Shown here piece after piece: positions 46,418 through 55,863 of a stretch of 64,000 nt of DNA. A program made the translations under genes and the position numbers. The first letter of the stretch is position 1. Each line of letters starts with the position of its first letter. The stretch is from JAWRCU01 sp033542235 (GTDB lineage Bacteria > Pseudomonadota > Alphaproteobacteria > Rhizobiales > Rhizobiaceae). Under the pieces are notes generated by a model that worked only from the letters and a program-made list of their open reading frames with translations, did not search any database and was not told the DNA's origin. The stretch lies in assembly GCF_033542235.1 (NCBI RefSeq), contig NZ_JAWRCU010000005.1:62001-126000 (forward strand), written 5' to 3'.

Positions 46418-46760
46418 TGATTTGCCGTGCTTTAGCCGACTGACGAAACGCAAGCGCCGTTTACCTTAACTCACGCGATTCGCCCGCCGTGGTTAAGAAA
46501 CGGTTGATTTTCAATCGCTCTTGCGCAACTGTGCGTGTGGAAACTCAGGTGCTGCCCGGCGCGAGGTGCTCTCGCCAGGTGGCCCGATATACCCCATGAT
46601 GCTCAGGTCCGCCGCATCTCCTGGGTCCGTGGGGTCGGCCGGCCGGCGCTGGCGCACAGTGGCCTCCTCGTACCGCTGCCAGATTGCCGACCGGCCCCCT
46701 TTAGGGCCCCGATTTCCTAAATCAGTTGTACAATTGGCTGAATCGGGCGCAGAAATGCGA
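46418..46760. other. 343-base intergenic region rich in inverted repeats
   Basis: There is no convincing gene between pleD and rpmG. Several stems are visible: GGCGCGAG-gtg-CTCTCGCC near 46558-46576, a GGCCGGCCGG run near 46638, and GGCCC-cctttA-GGGCC near 46694-46710. A TTAA-N7-TTGA element at 46493-46507 resembles a CtrA box. A 96-codon minus-strand frame exists but runs through the rpmG terminator and looks non-coding. I see no 6S, SRP or RNase P signature. It could encode a structured RNA, but that is only a suggestion. Confidence 0.3.
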
Positions 46761-46780
46761 TCGCCGCCCGAAGGCGGCGA
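46761..46780 (-). terminator. rpmG terminator hairpin
   Basis: TCGCCGCC-cgaa-GGCGGCGA on the plus strand folds on the minus strand as an 8-base stem with a TTCG tetraloop, 24 bases past the rpmG stop. A short T-rich stretch (GCATTTCT) follows downstream on the minus strand. A stable TTCG loop is typical of intrinsic terminators. Confidence 0.7.
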
Positions 46781-46804
46781 GTCACCTTCGCAAGCCGGCA
46801 AAGA

Positions 46805-46972
46805 TCACTTGATCTTCGTCTCTTTGAATTCGACGTGCTTCTTGGCGATCGGGTCGTACTTGCGGAACGACAGCTTCTCGGTCTTGGTACGGCTGTTCTT
46901 GCTGGTCACATAGAAGAAGCCGGTATCGGCGCTCGATAGGAGCTTGATCTTGATGTTGGCTGCTTTGGCCAT
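46805..46972 (-). CDS. rpmG: 50S ribosomal protein L33
   Basis: A 55-residue protein reading MAKAANIKIKLLSS, then TGFFYVTSKNSRTKTEKL and SFRKYDPIAKKHVEFKETK, the Cys-free form of L33 common in proteobacteria. It contacts the E-site region of the large subunit. The ATG is at 46972 and the TGA at 46805. It is small and easily missed, but the match is unambiguous. A TTCG-loop hairpin follows. Confidence 0.97.
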   Translation of the reverse strand: MAKAANIKIKLLSSADTGFFYVTSKNSRTKTEKLSFRKYDPIAKKHVEFKETKIK

Positions 46973-47075
46973 TGTTCGGGTCCGTTGTCAGGCTGATGGT
47001 GCCGCCGTATGATGCCGGCAGGCGGCACTCTTGAGCGGAAAACTGGCGCGACAGATAAAGATCGTGCCTGGAAAG

Positions 47076-48266
47076 TCAACCCCGCTTGGGCACGCGCCAG
47101 ATGCGAATTGCCGAAAGCACGATGTAAAGCGCGAAGAACATCGCCAGCGTGTAGCTGAACCCAGGCGGCCCGAGCATGTCCATGCCGATGCCGATTACCT
47201 GCGGACCGATCAGCATTCCGAAGCCGTAACAGAAAACGAATGCGGCATTCGCCGACGCAAGTTCTCGACCCGTAAGTCGCGAGCCGAGATGGGCGAGCCC
47301 GATCGTGTAGAGCGCGGCCACCACGCCGCCCCAGACGAATAGCACCGCCGCGGTGAAGTACCAGTTCGAGACATAAAGAGGCAGCGCCAGCATGCCGGCC
47401 AGTCCGACGATTGCACAGCCCAAAAGCAGGCCGCGCCGATCGCGGACCCGGTCGCTGACCAGACCGAGTGGTATCTGCAGGATGACGTTGCCGAGACCGA
47501 TCATCGAAAGCAGCAAGGCCGCCGCGGATTCCGAATAGCCGATGCGGTTGCCATAGACCGGAAACAACGCGAACCCGCCGGTCTCCACGGCGCCGAAGAT
47601 GAAGACCGCCGCCGTCGCCGTCGGCACCAGCCAGATATAGCGCCAGAAGCCCACCGGCTCTTCCTCGGGCGAATGGATCTCCGGGTTTTCGCCGGCCGCG
47701 ATCAGCACCGGAATCGCCGCGAGGAGAACGATCGCGAACGTCACGCCGAAGGGCAGGAAGCCGCCGCTGCCCATTTTCGAGAAGAGCCACGGGCCGAAGG
47801 CGAAGCCGAGCGAGAGCACGGTGGCATAGATGCCAAGCACGAAGCCGCGCCGATGGGGCGGAGCCGACATGCTGATCCAGAACTCGGAGAGGATGAAAAG
47901 GATCGTAAGCGCGACATGCAGGATCGCGCGCAGCGGGAACCAGGCCCAGAATGGCGCGAAATAGAAGCCGAGGAAAGCGACCGCGCCGGCAAGGATCATG
48001 CCGAGCATGGTCCAGACCACGCCCAGGCGTATAGCAAGCGGGGTGGCGAGTGGCGCCGCCACGATCGAGGCGATGCCGGCGATCGCTGTGTTCAGCCCGA
48101 TCATGCTCGCCGAATGACCGCGCGATTCCAGGATTACGCTGAGCAGCGGTGTGCCCAGGCCGATGGCGATGCCGACGACGCTGATCGAGGCTACCGCCGC
48201 CGAAATGGAGCGCCAATGTGTCCGCTCGACCACGGCAGGCTTGGAACGACCCGGATCATGGTTCAT
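47076..48266 (-). CDS. MFS transporter
   Basis: A 396-residue major-facilitator protein with about twelve membrane segments. The cytoplasmic loop-2/3 region is only weakly conserved; loop 8/9 carries PLGLVSDRVRDRRGLLLG, the related GxxxDRxGRR motif. The central loop (about 200) has an acidic stretch. It resembles the YcaD/YhfC-like sugar-phosphate or drug transporters of unknown substrate. I start at MNHDPGRS (48266) rather than 36 codons upstream. Confidence 0.88.
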   Translation of the reverse strand: MNHDPGRSKPAVVERTHWRSISAAVASISVVGIAIGLGTPLLSVILESRGHSASMIGLNTAIAGIASIVAAPLATPLAIRLGVVWTMLGMILAGAVAFLGFYFAPFWAWFPLRAILHVALTILFILSEFWISMSAPPHRRGFVLGIYATVLSLGFAFGPWLFSKMGSGGFLPFGVTFAIVLLAAIPVLIAAGENPEIHSPEEEPVGFWRYIWLVPTATAAVFIFGAVETGGFALFPVYGNRIGYSESAAALLLSMIGLGNVILQIPLGLVSDRVRDRRGLLLGCAIVGLAGMLALPLYVSNWYFTAAVLFVWGGVVAALYTIGLAHLGSRLTGRELASANAAFVFCYGFGMLIGPQVIGIGMDMLGPPGFSYTLAMFFALYIVLSAIRIWRVPKRG

Positions 48267-48475
48267 TGAATTCAGTCCGGAGAATGCGTCAGGTCTGTTG
48301 GCGGGAAGGCGAAGTGCGTCTCCGGTGACCCATAGGCCGGCGCGTGTCAATACGCCGGTTTGCCTCCGGTTCACGGGATGCGCGGTAAAACCAATGGTCT
48401 AACGGCCAGAGCCTCTGAGGATGCGCTGCTCGCGAAATTGGCTGCCGCACTCGGTCTTCACCTCAAATTTGGATA

Positions 48476-49213
48476 CTAGAGGAGCTCGCGCACGAAGCGC
48501 TTCCCGACGAGGCGGTAGAATGGCACTGTGCCGCCCGGTGCAAGATCGGGATCCGTCGAGAGCCTTTCTTCCAGACTTTCGAGGATCATTTTCGTGATCG
48601 TCGGAATGTCGGCACGCTTGGCCTCGTCGAGTGGCAGCCAAACGATCTCCTCAAGCTCATCTGTTGGTCCTGCGGGTAGCGCAATTGCGATGTCTTCGCG
48701 CCACGCCGCGAAAAACCGTGTGTCGAAGCGGCGCACGCGGCCGGGCGGCGTGATTGCGCGGGCCACGAAGCGCAGGTTTTCGAGCGATGGCTGCACCGCG
48801 TGATCGGCAAAGCCACGCCAGTCTTCGGACTTTGCAGAGAAGGCGCCCTTGCGCCCGATCAGCAGGCCGGCCTCCTCATAGGTCTCCCGCACGGCCGAGA
48901 GAGCTATCGAACGGGCGCGGCCGGGCCTGACGCGGTTGCGGGCCGTGAGCTTTGCCAGTTCGAGCGGATGCAGATCGCCTGCCGGCACGATACGGCTGTC
49001 GGCAGGATCGGTGCGGCCGCCGGGAAAGACGAATTTTCCCGGCATGAAGGCGTGCCTCGCGTGCCGGCGCCCGAGCAAGACCTTGAAGCCGCTGCCGCTG
49101 CGGTCAATCAAGATCAGCGTTGCCGCATCGCGCGGCCGCTTCGGCCCTTCGCCCAGGGCGAAATCGCGGCCTTCGGCCTTGTCGATATCGGATTTGGTGA
49201 GGTTAGCCTGCAT
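48476..49213 (-). CDS. NUDIX hydrolase
   Basis: A 245-residue NUDIX-domain protein. Core blocks are GKFVFPGGRTDPAD and the NUDIX box ALSAVRETYEEAGLLIG, which carries the metal-binding RE..EE.G. A C-terminal extension includes ADIPTITKMILESLEERL. The long loop between the GGR segment and the box matches eukaryotic NUDT19/coenzyme A-type or bacterial RNA-cap-type groups; the substrate is not assigned. It starts 17 bases after the DUF983 stop, so it is probably cotranscribed with topA-rnr. Confidence 0.87.
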   Translation of the reverse strand: MQANLTKSDIDKAEGRDFALGEGPKRPRDAATLILIDRSGSGFKVLLGRRHARHAFMPGKFVFPGGRTDPADSRIVPAGDLHPLELAKLTARNRVRPGRARSIALSAVRETYEEAGLLIGRKGAFSAKSEDWRGFADHAVQPSLENLRFVARAITPPGRVRRFDTRFFAAWREDIAIALPAGPTDELEEIVWLPLDEAKRADIPTITKMILESLEERLSTDPDLAPGGTVPFYRLVGKRFVRELL

Positions 49214-49230
49214 GCGCCTGATCAGCCCGA

Positions 49231-49665
49231 TCAGACTTCCGGATGCGTCTCGACTTCGTCTTCCTCGCCGCCGAACCCGTGCATGTAGAGGGCCCATTGC
49301 AGTCCGACCACGGCGCCTTTGACGGGCCGCAGCAGCCCGATCGCCAGCACGATCGTGAGTGGAATCCAGATTGCGAGCTGTTGGATCAGCGAGAGGTCGA
49401 ACATGGACTCGAATCCCATGAAGGCGCCGAGCACCAGGTGGCCCACGATGACGACTACCAAATAGGCCGGCAGATCGTCGGCGCGATGATGGTGGATCGC
49501 TTCGCCGCAATGCTCACATTCGCTCACCGTCCTGACGAAGGAGGCAAAGAGCCGGCCCTTGCCGCAGTTCGGACATTTGCCCAAAAAGCCCCTCTGAATC
49601 GCCGTCAGCAGCGGACGAGCCGGGCGCAGCGACTGGTTGACGCCGCCAAAGACCTGTTGGTTCAT
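49231..49665 (-). CDS. DUF983 family membrane protein
   Basis: A 144-residue protein with an N-terminal zinc-ribbon-like segment (KCPNCGKGRLF and SECEHCGEAIHHHRADDLPAYLV), two membrane segments (about 65-85 and 95-110) and a short acidic tail. This is the DUF983 layout common in alphaproteobacteria. The function is unknown. Its ATG overlaps the rnr stop (ATGA), suggesting translational coupling. Confidence 0.9.
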   Translation of the reverse strand: MNQQVFGGVNQSLRPARPLLTAIQRGFLGKCPNCGKGRLFASFVRTVSECEHCGEAIHHHRADDLPAYLVVVIVGHLVLGAFMGFESMFDLSLIQQLAIWIPLTIVLAIGLLRPVKGAVVGLQWALYMHGFGGEEDEVETHPEV

Positions 49666-51971
49666 CTTGATCTCCTTGCCCGCGCGGCCGGCCGCTTACC
49701 GCGGGCTGCGGGGCGTTTCTTAGCCTTGTGGAAAGATCGCTTTCCACCGGGCAACGCCTTGGGTTCACTCAACATTTCGAAGCGCAACGCGCCGGCCAGC
49801 GGCGCGACTTCGACCAACCTGACCTCCACGCGATCGGCAAGCTGGTAGCCGCGCCCGGTACGTTCCCCGAACAGGGAGTGGGTTGACTCGTCGTAGATAT
49901 AGTAATCCCCACCGAGAGTTGATATCGGCACAAAGCCATCTGCGCCGAACTCCGGCAATTGGACAAAAAGCCCCGCCTTGGTCACGCCGGAAATGCGGCC
50001 TTCGAAGGCCTCGCCCTTGCGCTCGGCCAGATAGCCGGCGACGAGGCGGTCGATCGTTTCGCGCTCGGCCGCCATGGCGCGACGTTCCGCCGCGGAGATC
50101 AGCCCGGAGATCTCGTCGAGCCGTGCTTCTTCGTTAGGCGTGATGCCGTCCCTGCCCAGGCCGAGCGCGGAAATCAGGGCGCGGTGAACGATAAGGTCGG
50201 CATAGCGCCGGATCGGCGAAGTGAAATGCGCATAGCGGTGCAGATTGAGCCCGAAATGGCCGATGTTCCCTGGCGAATATTCAGCCTGGCTTTGGGTGCG
50301 CAGCACGACCTCGTTGACAAGCTCCTCGCTATCGGTGCCGCCGACCCGCTTCAGGATCTGGTTGAATTGCGCAGGTCTGAGCTGCGCGCCTCGCGCCAAG
50401 GTCATCCCGATCGATTGCAGGAATTCGCGTAATGTCTCCTGCTTGGCGAGAGATGGCGCGTCGTGGATGCGGTAAACCAGAGCCTGCCTCTTCGCCTCCA
50501 GGCTTTCAGCGGCCGCGACATTGGCCTGGATCATGAACTCTTCGATCAGCTTGTGTGCTTCGAGCCGCTCCGGCACGACAACGCGGCCCACGGTGCCGTC
50601 GGGTTTGAGCAGAATCTTCCGCTCGGGCAGGTCGAGCTCCAGCGGCTCGCGCGCGTTGCGGCCGCGCTGCAGCACGGCATAGGCGTTCCAAAGCGGTCTC
50701 AGCACGCGATCGAGGATCGGTTCGGTTGTTTCGTCCAGCCGGCCATCGATCGCGGCTTGCGCCTGCGGATACGAGAGCCTTGCCGCGGAGCGCATCATGA
50801 CGCGATGGAAGGAATGGCGGATTTTCCGGCCTTCGGCTGAGAAGGTCATGCGCACGGCAAGGGCAGGGCGGTTCTGACCTTCGCGCAGCGAGCACAAATC
50901 GTTCGAGATGCGCTCCGGCAGCATCGGCACGACGCGATCGGGGAAATAGACCGAATTGCCACGCCGCAGTGCTTCACGGTCGAGCGCCGAGTTCGGCAGA
51001 ACGTAGGCTGCGACGTCGGCGATGGCGACCGTTACGATCACGCCGCCCGGGTTCCTTTCGTCGGGATCGGGCTCGGCGAAGACGGCATCGTCGTGATCCT
51101 TGGCATCCGCCGGATCGATGGTCACCAGCGGCACTTTTCGCCAATCCTCGCGGCCGGCCATCGTCGCAGGCCTAGCGGCATCTGCCTCTGCGAGCGCCGA
51201 TTGCGGAAAGATATGCGGGATATCATGCGCATGGATGGCGATCATCGAGACCGCCTTCTCGCTGGTCATCGAACCGAGCACCGCGATCACCTTGCCGCGC
51301 GGCACGCCGTAGCGGCCGGTTCGCAGCGGCTCCACTTCGACGAGGTCGCCATGCTTGGCGTCCCCGCGGTATTCCGACTCGATCGTAAGCTCGGGCTGGC
51401 GGCGCTCCACCGGTTCAATGCGGAATGTGCCGTCCCGCATGACACGGAAGACGCCGAGCACGGCCTCACGCCGCTTCTCGAACACCCGGATAACGCGGCC
51501 GGTATAGGCGAGCCCGGCCGGATCGTCGGCCGGGAACACTTTGGCAAGCAGCCGGTCGCCGATACCTGGGGTGGGACCTTTGACGCCGCGCGGCGAGCGG
51601 ATCGAAACGATCGGCACAGGCCCGTCGCTCTCAAATTCGGAGGGGCGAGCGAGCAGGCCTCCCTCATCATTGCGTCCGTAAACGTCCAGGACCACGACAT
51701 TGGGAAGGGCACCCGGCTTGAGCAGCCGTTTGCGATTCTTGCTGACGAGCCCCTCGTCCTGGAGCTCGCGCAGCAAGTCCTTCAACCAGATGCGATCCTG
51801 ACCTTTTAGCGAAAATGCTTTGGCGATCTCGCGCTTGCCGGAGCGATCGGGGTTCTGCTCGATGTAGCGCAGGATCTCCTCGCGCGAAGGCCGGAACTCG
51901 GTCCTTGTCGCCTGCGTCGTCTGCCCGGCCGTCTTGCCGCTGGTCTTTCGCCCGGATACACGGCGCGCCAA
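49662..51971 (-). CDS. rnr: Ribonuclease R (RNB family 3'-5' exoribonuclease)
   Basis: About 769 residues. An N-terminal winged helix (EILRYIEQNPDRSGKREIAKAF) is followed by cold-shock domains, the RNB catalytic domain with the metal aspartates in TIDPADAKDHDDAVFAE, a C-terminal S1 domain (GRISGVTKAGLFVQLPEFGADG) and a basic Lys/Arg-rich tail. It degrades structured RNA. No ATG lies at the expected N-terminus; a TTG at 51971, four bases past the topA stop and preceded by AAGAGGG, is the best start. A TTG at 52034 is the longer alternative. Confidence 0.94.
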   Translation of the reverse strand: MARRVSGRKTSGKTAGQTTQATRTEFRPSREEILRYIEQNPDRSGKREIAKAFSLKGQDRIWLKDLLRELQDEGLVSKNRKRLLKPGALPNVVVLDVYGRNDEGGLLARPSEFESDGPVPIVSIRSPRGVKGPTPGIGDRLLAKVFPADDPAGLAYTGRVIRVFEKRREAVLGVFRVMRDGTFRIEPVERRQPELTIESEYRGDAKHGDLVEVEPLRTGRYGVPRGKVIAVLGSMTSEKAVSMIAIHAHDIPHIFPQSALAEADAARPATMAGREDWRKVPLVTIDPADAKDHDDAVFAEPDPDERNPGGVIVTVAIADVAAYVLPNSALDREALRRGNSVYFPDRVVPMLPERISNDLCSLREGQNRPALAVRMTFSAEGRKIRHSFHRVMMRSAARLSYPQAQAAIDGRLDETTEPILDRVLRPLWNAYAVLQRGRNAREPLELDLPERKILLKPDGTVGRVVVPERLEAHKLIEEFMIQANVAAAESLEAKRQALVYRIHDAPSLAKQETLREFLQSIGMTLARGAQLRPAQFNQILKRVGGTDSEELVNEVVLRTQSQAEYSPGNIGHFGLNLHRYAHFTSPIRRYADLIVHRALISALGLGRDGITPNEEARLDEISGLISAAERRAMAAERETIDRLVAGYLAERKGEAFEGRISGVTKAGLFVQLPEFGADGFVPISTLGGDYYIYDESTHSLFGERTGRGYQLADRVEVRLVEVAPLAGALRFEMLSEPKALPGGKRSFHKAKKRPAARGKRPAARARRSR

Positions 51972-51975
51972 GCGG

Positions 51976-54531
51976 TCAGGCCCTCTTGCGGCCGCGGAAC
52001 GGCTTCCCGCCGCCTTTGGCAGCCTTCTCGGCAAGCAGCGCGACCGCCTCGTCGAAGGTCACCGAGGCCGGATCCTTGCCCTTGGGCAGGGTCGCGTTGA
52101 TCTTGCCGTGATTGACATAAGGGCCGTACCGGCCGTCGCGCACGGTGATTTCGCCGCCGTCGGGATGTTCGCCAAGGGATTTGAGCGCAGCCGGCGTGCC
52201 GCCATTGCGGCCTGCTTTGCCCTTCGACTGCTTCTCCGCGATCAGCGAGACGGCGCGGTTGATGCCGATCGAGAACACGTCCTCGACATTGTCCAGGTTG
52301 GCGTAGGTGCCGTCATGCAGCACGAATGGGCCGTAGCGACCGATGCCGGCCGAAATCATCTTGCCGGACTCGGGGTGCTTGCCGACATCGCGCGGCAGCG
52401 AAAGCAGCGCCAGCGCCTTTTCATGGTCGATCGTGTCGACGGTCCAGCCCTTGGGCAGGCTGGCGCGCTTGGCTTCCTTGCCTTCGCCGCGCTGTACGTA
52501 AGGACCGAAGCGGCCGCTTCTGAGCGTGATATCCTCGTCGGTATACGGGTCCTTGCCAAGAACCTTGGTGCCGTCTTCGAGAGCGGCCGCCTCGCCATTG
52601 CCGTTCGCTGCATCGCCTAGCTGGCGCGTGTAGCTGCACTCGGGATAGTTCGAGCAGCCGACGAAGGCGCCGAACTTGCCGAGCTTGAGGGACAGATTGC
52701 CGGTGCCGCATTTGGGGCAGGCGCGCGGGTTGCTGCCATCCTCCTTCTGCGGGAAGATCAGAGGTGCGAGCTCCTCGTTGAGCGCCTCGAGCACGTCGGA
52801 GACGCGCAGCTCCTTGATATCGTTGACGGCATTGGAGAAATCTCGCCAGAAGTCGCGCAGCACCTCCTTCCAGGCGAGCTTGCCGTCCGAAATCTCGTCG
52901 AGCTTTTCTTCCAATGAAGCCGTGAAGTCATATTCGACGTAGCGCTCGAAGAAGCTTTCGAGGAAGGCAGAAAGCAGCCTGCCCTTGGCCTCGGGGAACA
53001 GCCGGCGCTTGTCGATCGTCACATATTCACGGTCCTCGAGTGTCTTCAGGATCGAGGTGTAGGTCGAAGGCCGGCCGATGCCGAGCTCCTCCAGCTTCTT
53101 GATCAGTGTCGCCTCGGTGTAGCGCGGCGGCGGTTCGGTCGTGTGCTGCGTGGGCACGATCCGGTCCTTCGCGAGCGTCTCGCCGGAACGGATTTCGGGC
53201 AGCCGCCGGTTCTCCTCGTCCTCGGCATCGTCCTCGCGATTGTCGGTATAGGCGGCGAGGAAGCCGTCGAAGCGCACGACGGAACCTACCGCGCGAAGAC
53301 CCGCATTGCGGGTGCCGTTCACCGCATCGATCTCGACCGTGGTGCGCTCGATCTCGGCGGCCTGCATCTGGCTGGCGATGGAACGCTTCCAGATCAGCTC
53401 ATAGAGCCGCGCCTGGTCAGCTTCGAGGAACTTGCGCATCTGGGCCGGCGTGCGCGAGAAATCCGTCGGGCGGATAGCCTCATGCGCTTCCTGCGCGTTC
53501 TTGGCCTTGGTCGAGTAGAAGCGCGGCTTCTCCGGCAGGTACTTGTCGCCGAACGAGCTCGCGATCTCGCTGCGCGCTGCGCTGATTGCCTCAGGCGCGA
53601 TCTGCACGCCGTCCGTACGCATATAAGTAATGAGGCCAGCCGTCTCGCCGCCGATGTCGACACCCTCGTAAAGACGCTGGGCGATCTGCATGGTGCGCGA
53701 CGCGCCAAAGCCGAGATTCGAGGAGGCGGCCTGCTGCAGCGTCGAGGTGGTGAAGGGTGGGCCGGGGTTGCGCTTGGTCGGCTTCGCCTCGACCGAAGCG
53801 ACGCGGAACGTCGCGCCGTCGAGCATTGCGACGATGTCGTCGGCCTGTTCCTTCGTGGAGATGTCCAGCTTCTGCAGCTTCTTGCCGTCGAAGGCTGTCA
53901 GTCGTGCCTCGAATTGGTCGTGGCGCGGTGTTGAAAGCAGCGCCGCGATCTGCCAGTACTCCTGGCGCACGAAGCGCTCGATCTCCGCCTCGCGGTCGCT
54001 GACGAGGCGTAGCGCCACGGACTGCACGCGGCCTGCAGAGCGCGCGCCGGGCAGCTTGCGCCACAGCACAGGCGAGAGCGTGAAGCCGACCAGATAATCG
54101 AGCGCGCGGCGCGCGAGATAAGCGTCGACCAGCGGGGCATCGATCTGGCGCGGATTAGCCATTGCGTCGAGCACGGACTGCTTGGTGATCGCGTTGAAGA
54201 CGACACGGCTGACCGGTTTGTCCTTCAGCGCACGCTTCTGCTTGAGCACTTCCAGAACGTGCCAGGAAATCGCTTCGCCTTCGCGGTCGGGGTCGGTCGC
54301 AAGGATGAGCCCGTCGGCGTCCTTGACGGCCTTTGCGATGTCGGTGAGGCGCTTCGAGGAGGGGCCATCGACCGCCCAGGACATGGCGAAGTCCTCGTCC
54401 GGGCGCACGGAGCCGTCCTTGGCCGGCAAATCACGGACGTGACCGAAGGAGGCCAGAACCTTGTAGTTGCGGCCGAGATACTTGTTGATCGTTTTGGCTT
54501 TCGCCGGTGATTCGACGACGACGACGTCCAT
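51976..54531 (-). CDS. topA: DNA topoisomerase I
   Basis: A type IA topoisomerase of about 851 residues that removes negative supercoils. The Toprim domain has DVVVVESPAKAKTINKYL and DPDREGEAISWH. The catalytic Tyr303 is in TYMRTDG. The C-terminus has one four-cysteine zinc finger (CPKCG...CSNYPEC) and several RFGPYV-type repeats. I prefer ATG 54531; ATG 54543 adds four residues. Its stop is 4 bases before the rnr start. Confidence 0.96.
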   Translation of the reverse strand: MDVVVVESPAKAKTINKYLGRNYKVLASFGHVRDLPAKDGSVRPDEDFAMSWAVDGPSSKRLTDIAKAVKDADGLILATDPDREGEAISWHVLEVLKQKRALKDKPVSRVVFNAITKQSVLDAMANPRQIDAPLVDAYLARRALDYLVGFTLSPVLWRKLPGARSAGRVQSVALRLVSDREAEIERFVRQEYWQIAALLSTPRHDQFEARLTAFDGKKLQKLDISTKEQADDIVAMLDGATFRVASVEAKPTKRNPGPPFTTSTLQQAASSNLGFGASRTMQIAQRLYEGVDIGGETAGLITYMRTDGVQIAPEAISAARSEIASSFGDKYLPEKPRFYSTKAKNAQEAHEAIRPTDFSRTPAQMRKFLEADQARLYELIWKRSIASQMQAAEIERTTVEIDAVNGTRNAGLRAVGSVVRFDGFLAAYTDNREDDAEDEENRRLPEIRSGETLAKDRIVPTQHTTEPPPRYTEATLIKKLEELGIGRPSTYTSILKTLEDREYVTIDKRRLFPEAKGRLLSAFLESFFERYVEYDFTASLEEKLDEISDGKLAWKEVLRDFWRDFSNAVNDIKELRVSDVLEALNEELAPLIFPQKEDGSNPRACPKCGTGNLSLKLGKFGAFVGCSNYPECSYTRQLGDAANGNGEAAALEDGTKVLGKDPYTDEDITLRSGRFGPYVQRGEGKEAKRASLPKGWTVDTIDHEKALALLSLPRDVGKHPESGKMISAGIGRYGPFVLHDGTYANLDNVEDVFSIGINRAVSLIAEKQSKGKAGRNGGTPAALKSLGEHPDGGEITVRDGRYGPYVNHGKINATLPKGKDPASVTFDEAVALLAEKAAKGGGKPFRGRKRA

Positions 54532-54726
54532 TCTACGGTGCATGTCCCTGGGGTGCTGCGCTTGCGCCAGGCGCAACCCGTTGCCTCTCGGAAGTCTCGT
54601 CAAATGGCTGCGCTTCGGCCCGCGGTCAAGTCCCAAGCCGATTTTCGCTTCTGCAATCAGCCCGATACGTCCACCGGATGTGCGCAACTCCGGATGGAGA
54701 ATCGAGGCCCATAGCCTTGATTTCCG

Positions 54727-55863
54727 CTACTCCGAGTAGAGCAGCGAAACCATGCCGCCGGCATGCCGTTCCAGGCGGCCGGCAAGATCGAGTTCGAGCA
54801 GAATCATGAATATCTGCGCCGGATGCAATCCGGTATGGCGGATGATCTCGTCTACCCCCGTCGGCGTAGGGCCGAGCGCCTCCAGGATTTTTGCACGATC
54901 GTTATCGCCTGGCGGCGGCGTTGCCGAGAAATCGGGCGGCTCTTCGAATACCAGCCGCTGTGTGACGGGAGCCCTGGAAAGAGGCGCGATGTGATCGAGC
55001 ACGTCGCGTGCTTCGGTGACCAGGGTCGCGCCATCCTTGAGAAGCCGGTTGGAGCCAGCCGCACGCGGGTCGAGCGGGGAGCCGGGCACCGCAAAGACGA
55101 GACGCCCCATCTCGCCAGCAAGCCTGGCGCTGATCAGCGACCCGGAACGGTCCGCTGCCTCCACGACAACGAGACCGAGCGACAGCCCGGCGATCAGCCG
55201 GTTGCGTCGCGGGAAATCCTTGGCGCGCGGCTCCCAGCCGAACGGCATCTCCGAGATGATGGCGCCGCCGTGCGCGGCGATCTCGTCGGCGAGACCGACA
55301 TTTTCCGGTGGGTAGGGCCGGTCGAGCCCGCCGGCCAGCACCGCGACCGTGCCTGTCGCAAGGCCGCCCTGGTGAGCTGCCGTATCGATGCCGCGCGCCA
55401 GCCCGGAGACGATCGCATTTCCTTCCCGGCCGATCTCGGCGGCGAGGTTGCGCGCGAAGCGTATTCCGGCGAGCGACGCGTTGCGCGCGCCGACAACCGC
55501 GACCCCCGGCAACGCGAATACCTTGGCCTCGCCCTTGACCGCCACGATCGGCGGTGGCGGCTCGGTATGTCTGAGCATCGGCGGATAGTCCGGCTCTCCG
55601 ATCGCAACATGCCGGGCGCCAACCCGCTCGGCCGCCTCGATCTCTGCTTCCGCTTCGGCCTGTGAGGGAATACGCGGCCGACGCCTGGCCCCGCCCGAGA
55701 GCATGAGCTCGGGCAGCATTTCGAGCGCGATCTCGGCCGAGCCGAAGCGATTGATGAGGTCGCGAAAGGTCGCCGGCCCGACATTCTCGGTGCGGATGAG
55801 GCGGAGCCAATGGATACGCTGGCGGTCGCTGAGCCTCGGCCCCGCGGCTGCGCTGTCGCTCAT
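54727..55863 (-). CDS. dprA: DNA-processing protein DprA
   Basis: A 378-residue single-stranded-DNA-binding Rossmann-fold protein that loads RecA during natural transformation. It has an N-terminal SAM-like domain, the core GVAVVGARNASLAGIRFA and IVSGLARGIDTAAHQG with GGAIISEMPFGW, and a C-terminal winged helix (VDEIIRHTGLHPAQIFMILLELDLAGRL). The ATG at 55863 overlaps the plsY stop. The apparent longer frame upstream is a shadow through plsY. Confidence 0.95.
   Translation of the reverse strand: MSDSAAAGPRLSDRQRIHWLRLIRTENVGPATFRDLINRFGSAEIALEMLPELMLSGGARRRPRIPSQAEAEAEIEAAERVGARHVAIGEPDYPPMLRHTEPPPPIVAVKGEAKVFALPGVAVVGARNASLAGIRFARNLAAEIGREGNAIVSGLARGIDTAAHQGGLATGTVAVLAGGLDRPYPPENVGLADEIAAHGGAIISEMPFGWEPRAKDFPRRNRLIAGLSLGLVVVEAADRSGSLISARLAGEMGRLVFAVPGSPLDPRAAGSNRLLKDGATLVTEARDVLDHIAPLSRAPVTQRLVFEEPPDFSATPPPGDNDRAKILEALGPTPTGVDEIIRHTGLHPAQIFMILLELDLAGRLERHAGGMVSLLYSE

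Noticed and set aside
46505..46760. SRP RNA or 6S RNA in the pleD-rpmG gap
   Set aside because: The GGAAGGAAGC-type tetraloop region of SRP RNA and the 6S closing-stem pattern are not present.
46511..46801. 96-codon minus-strand frame after rpmG
   Set aside because: It runs through the TTCG terminator hairpin, has no ribosome site and no recognisable domain.
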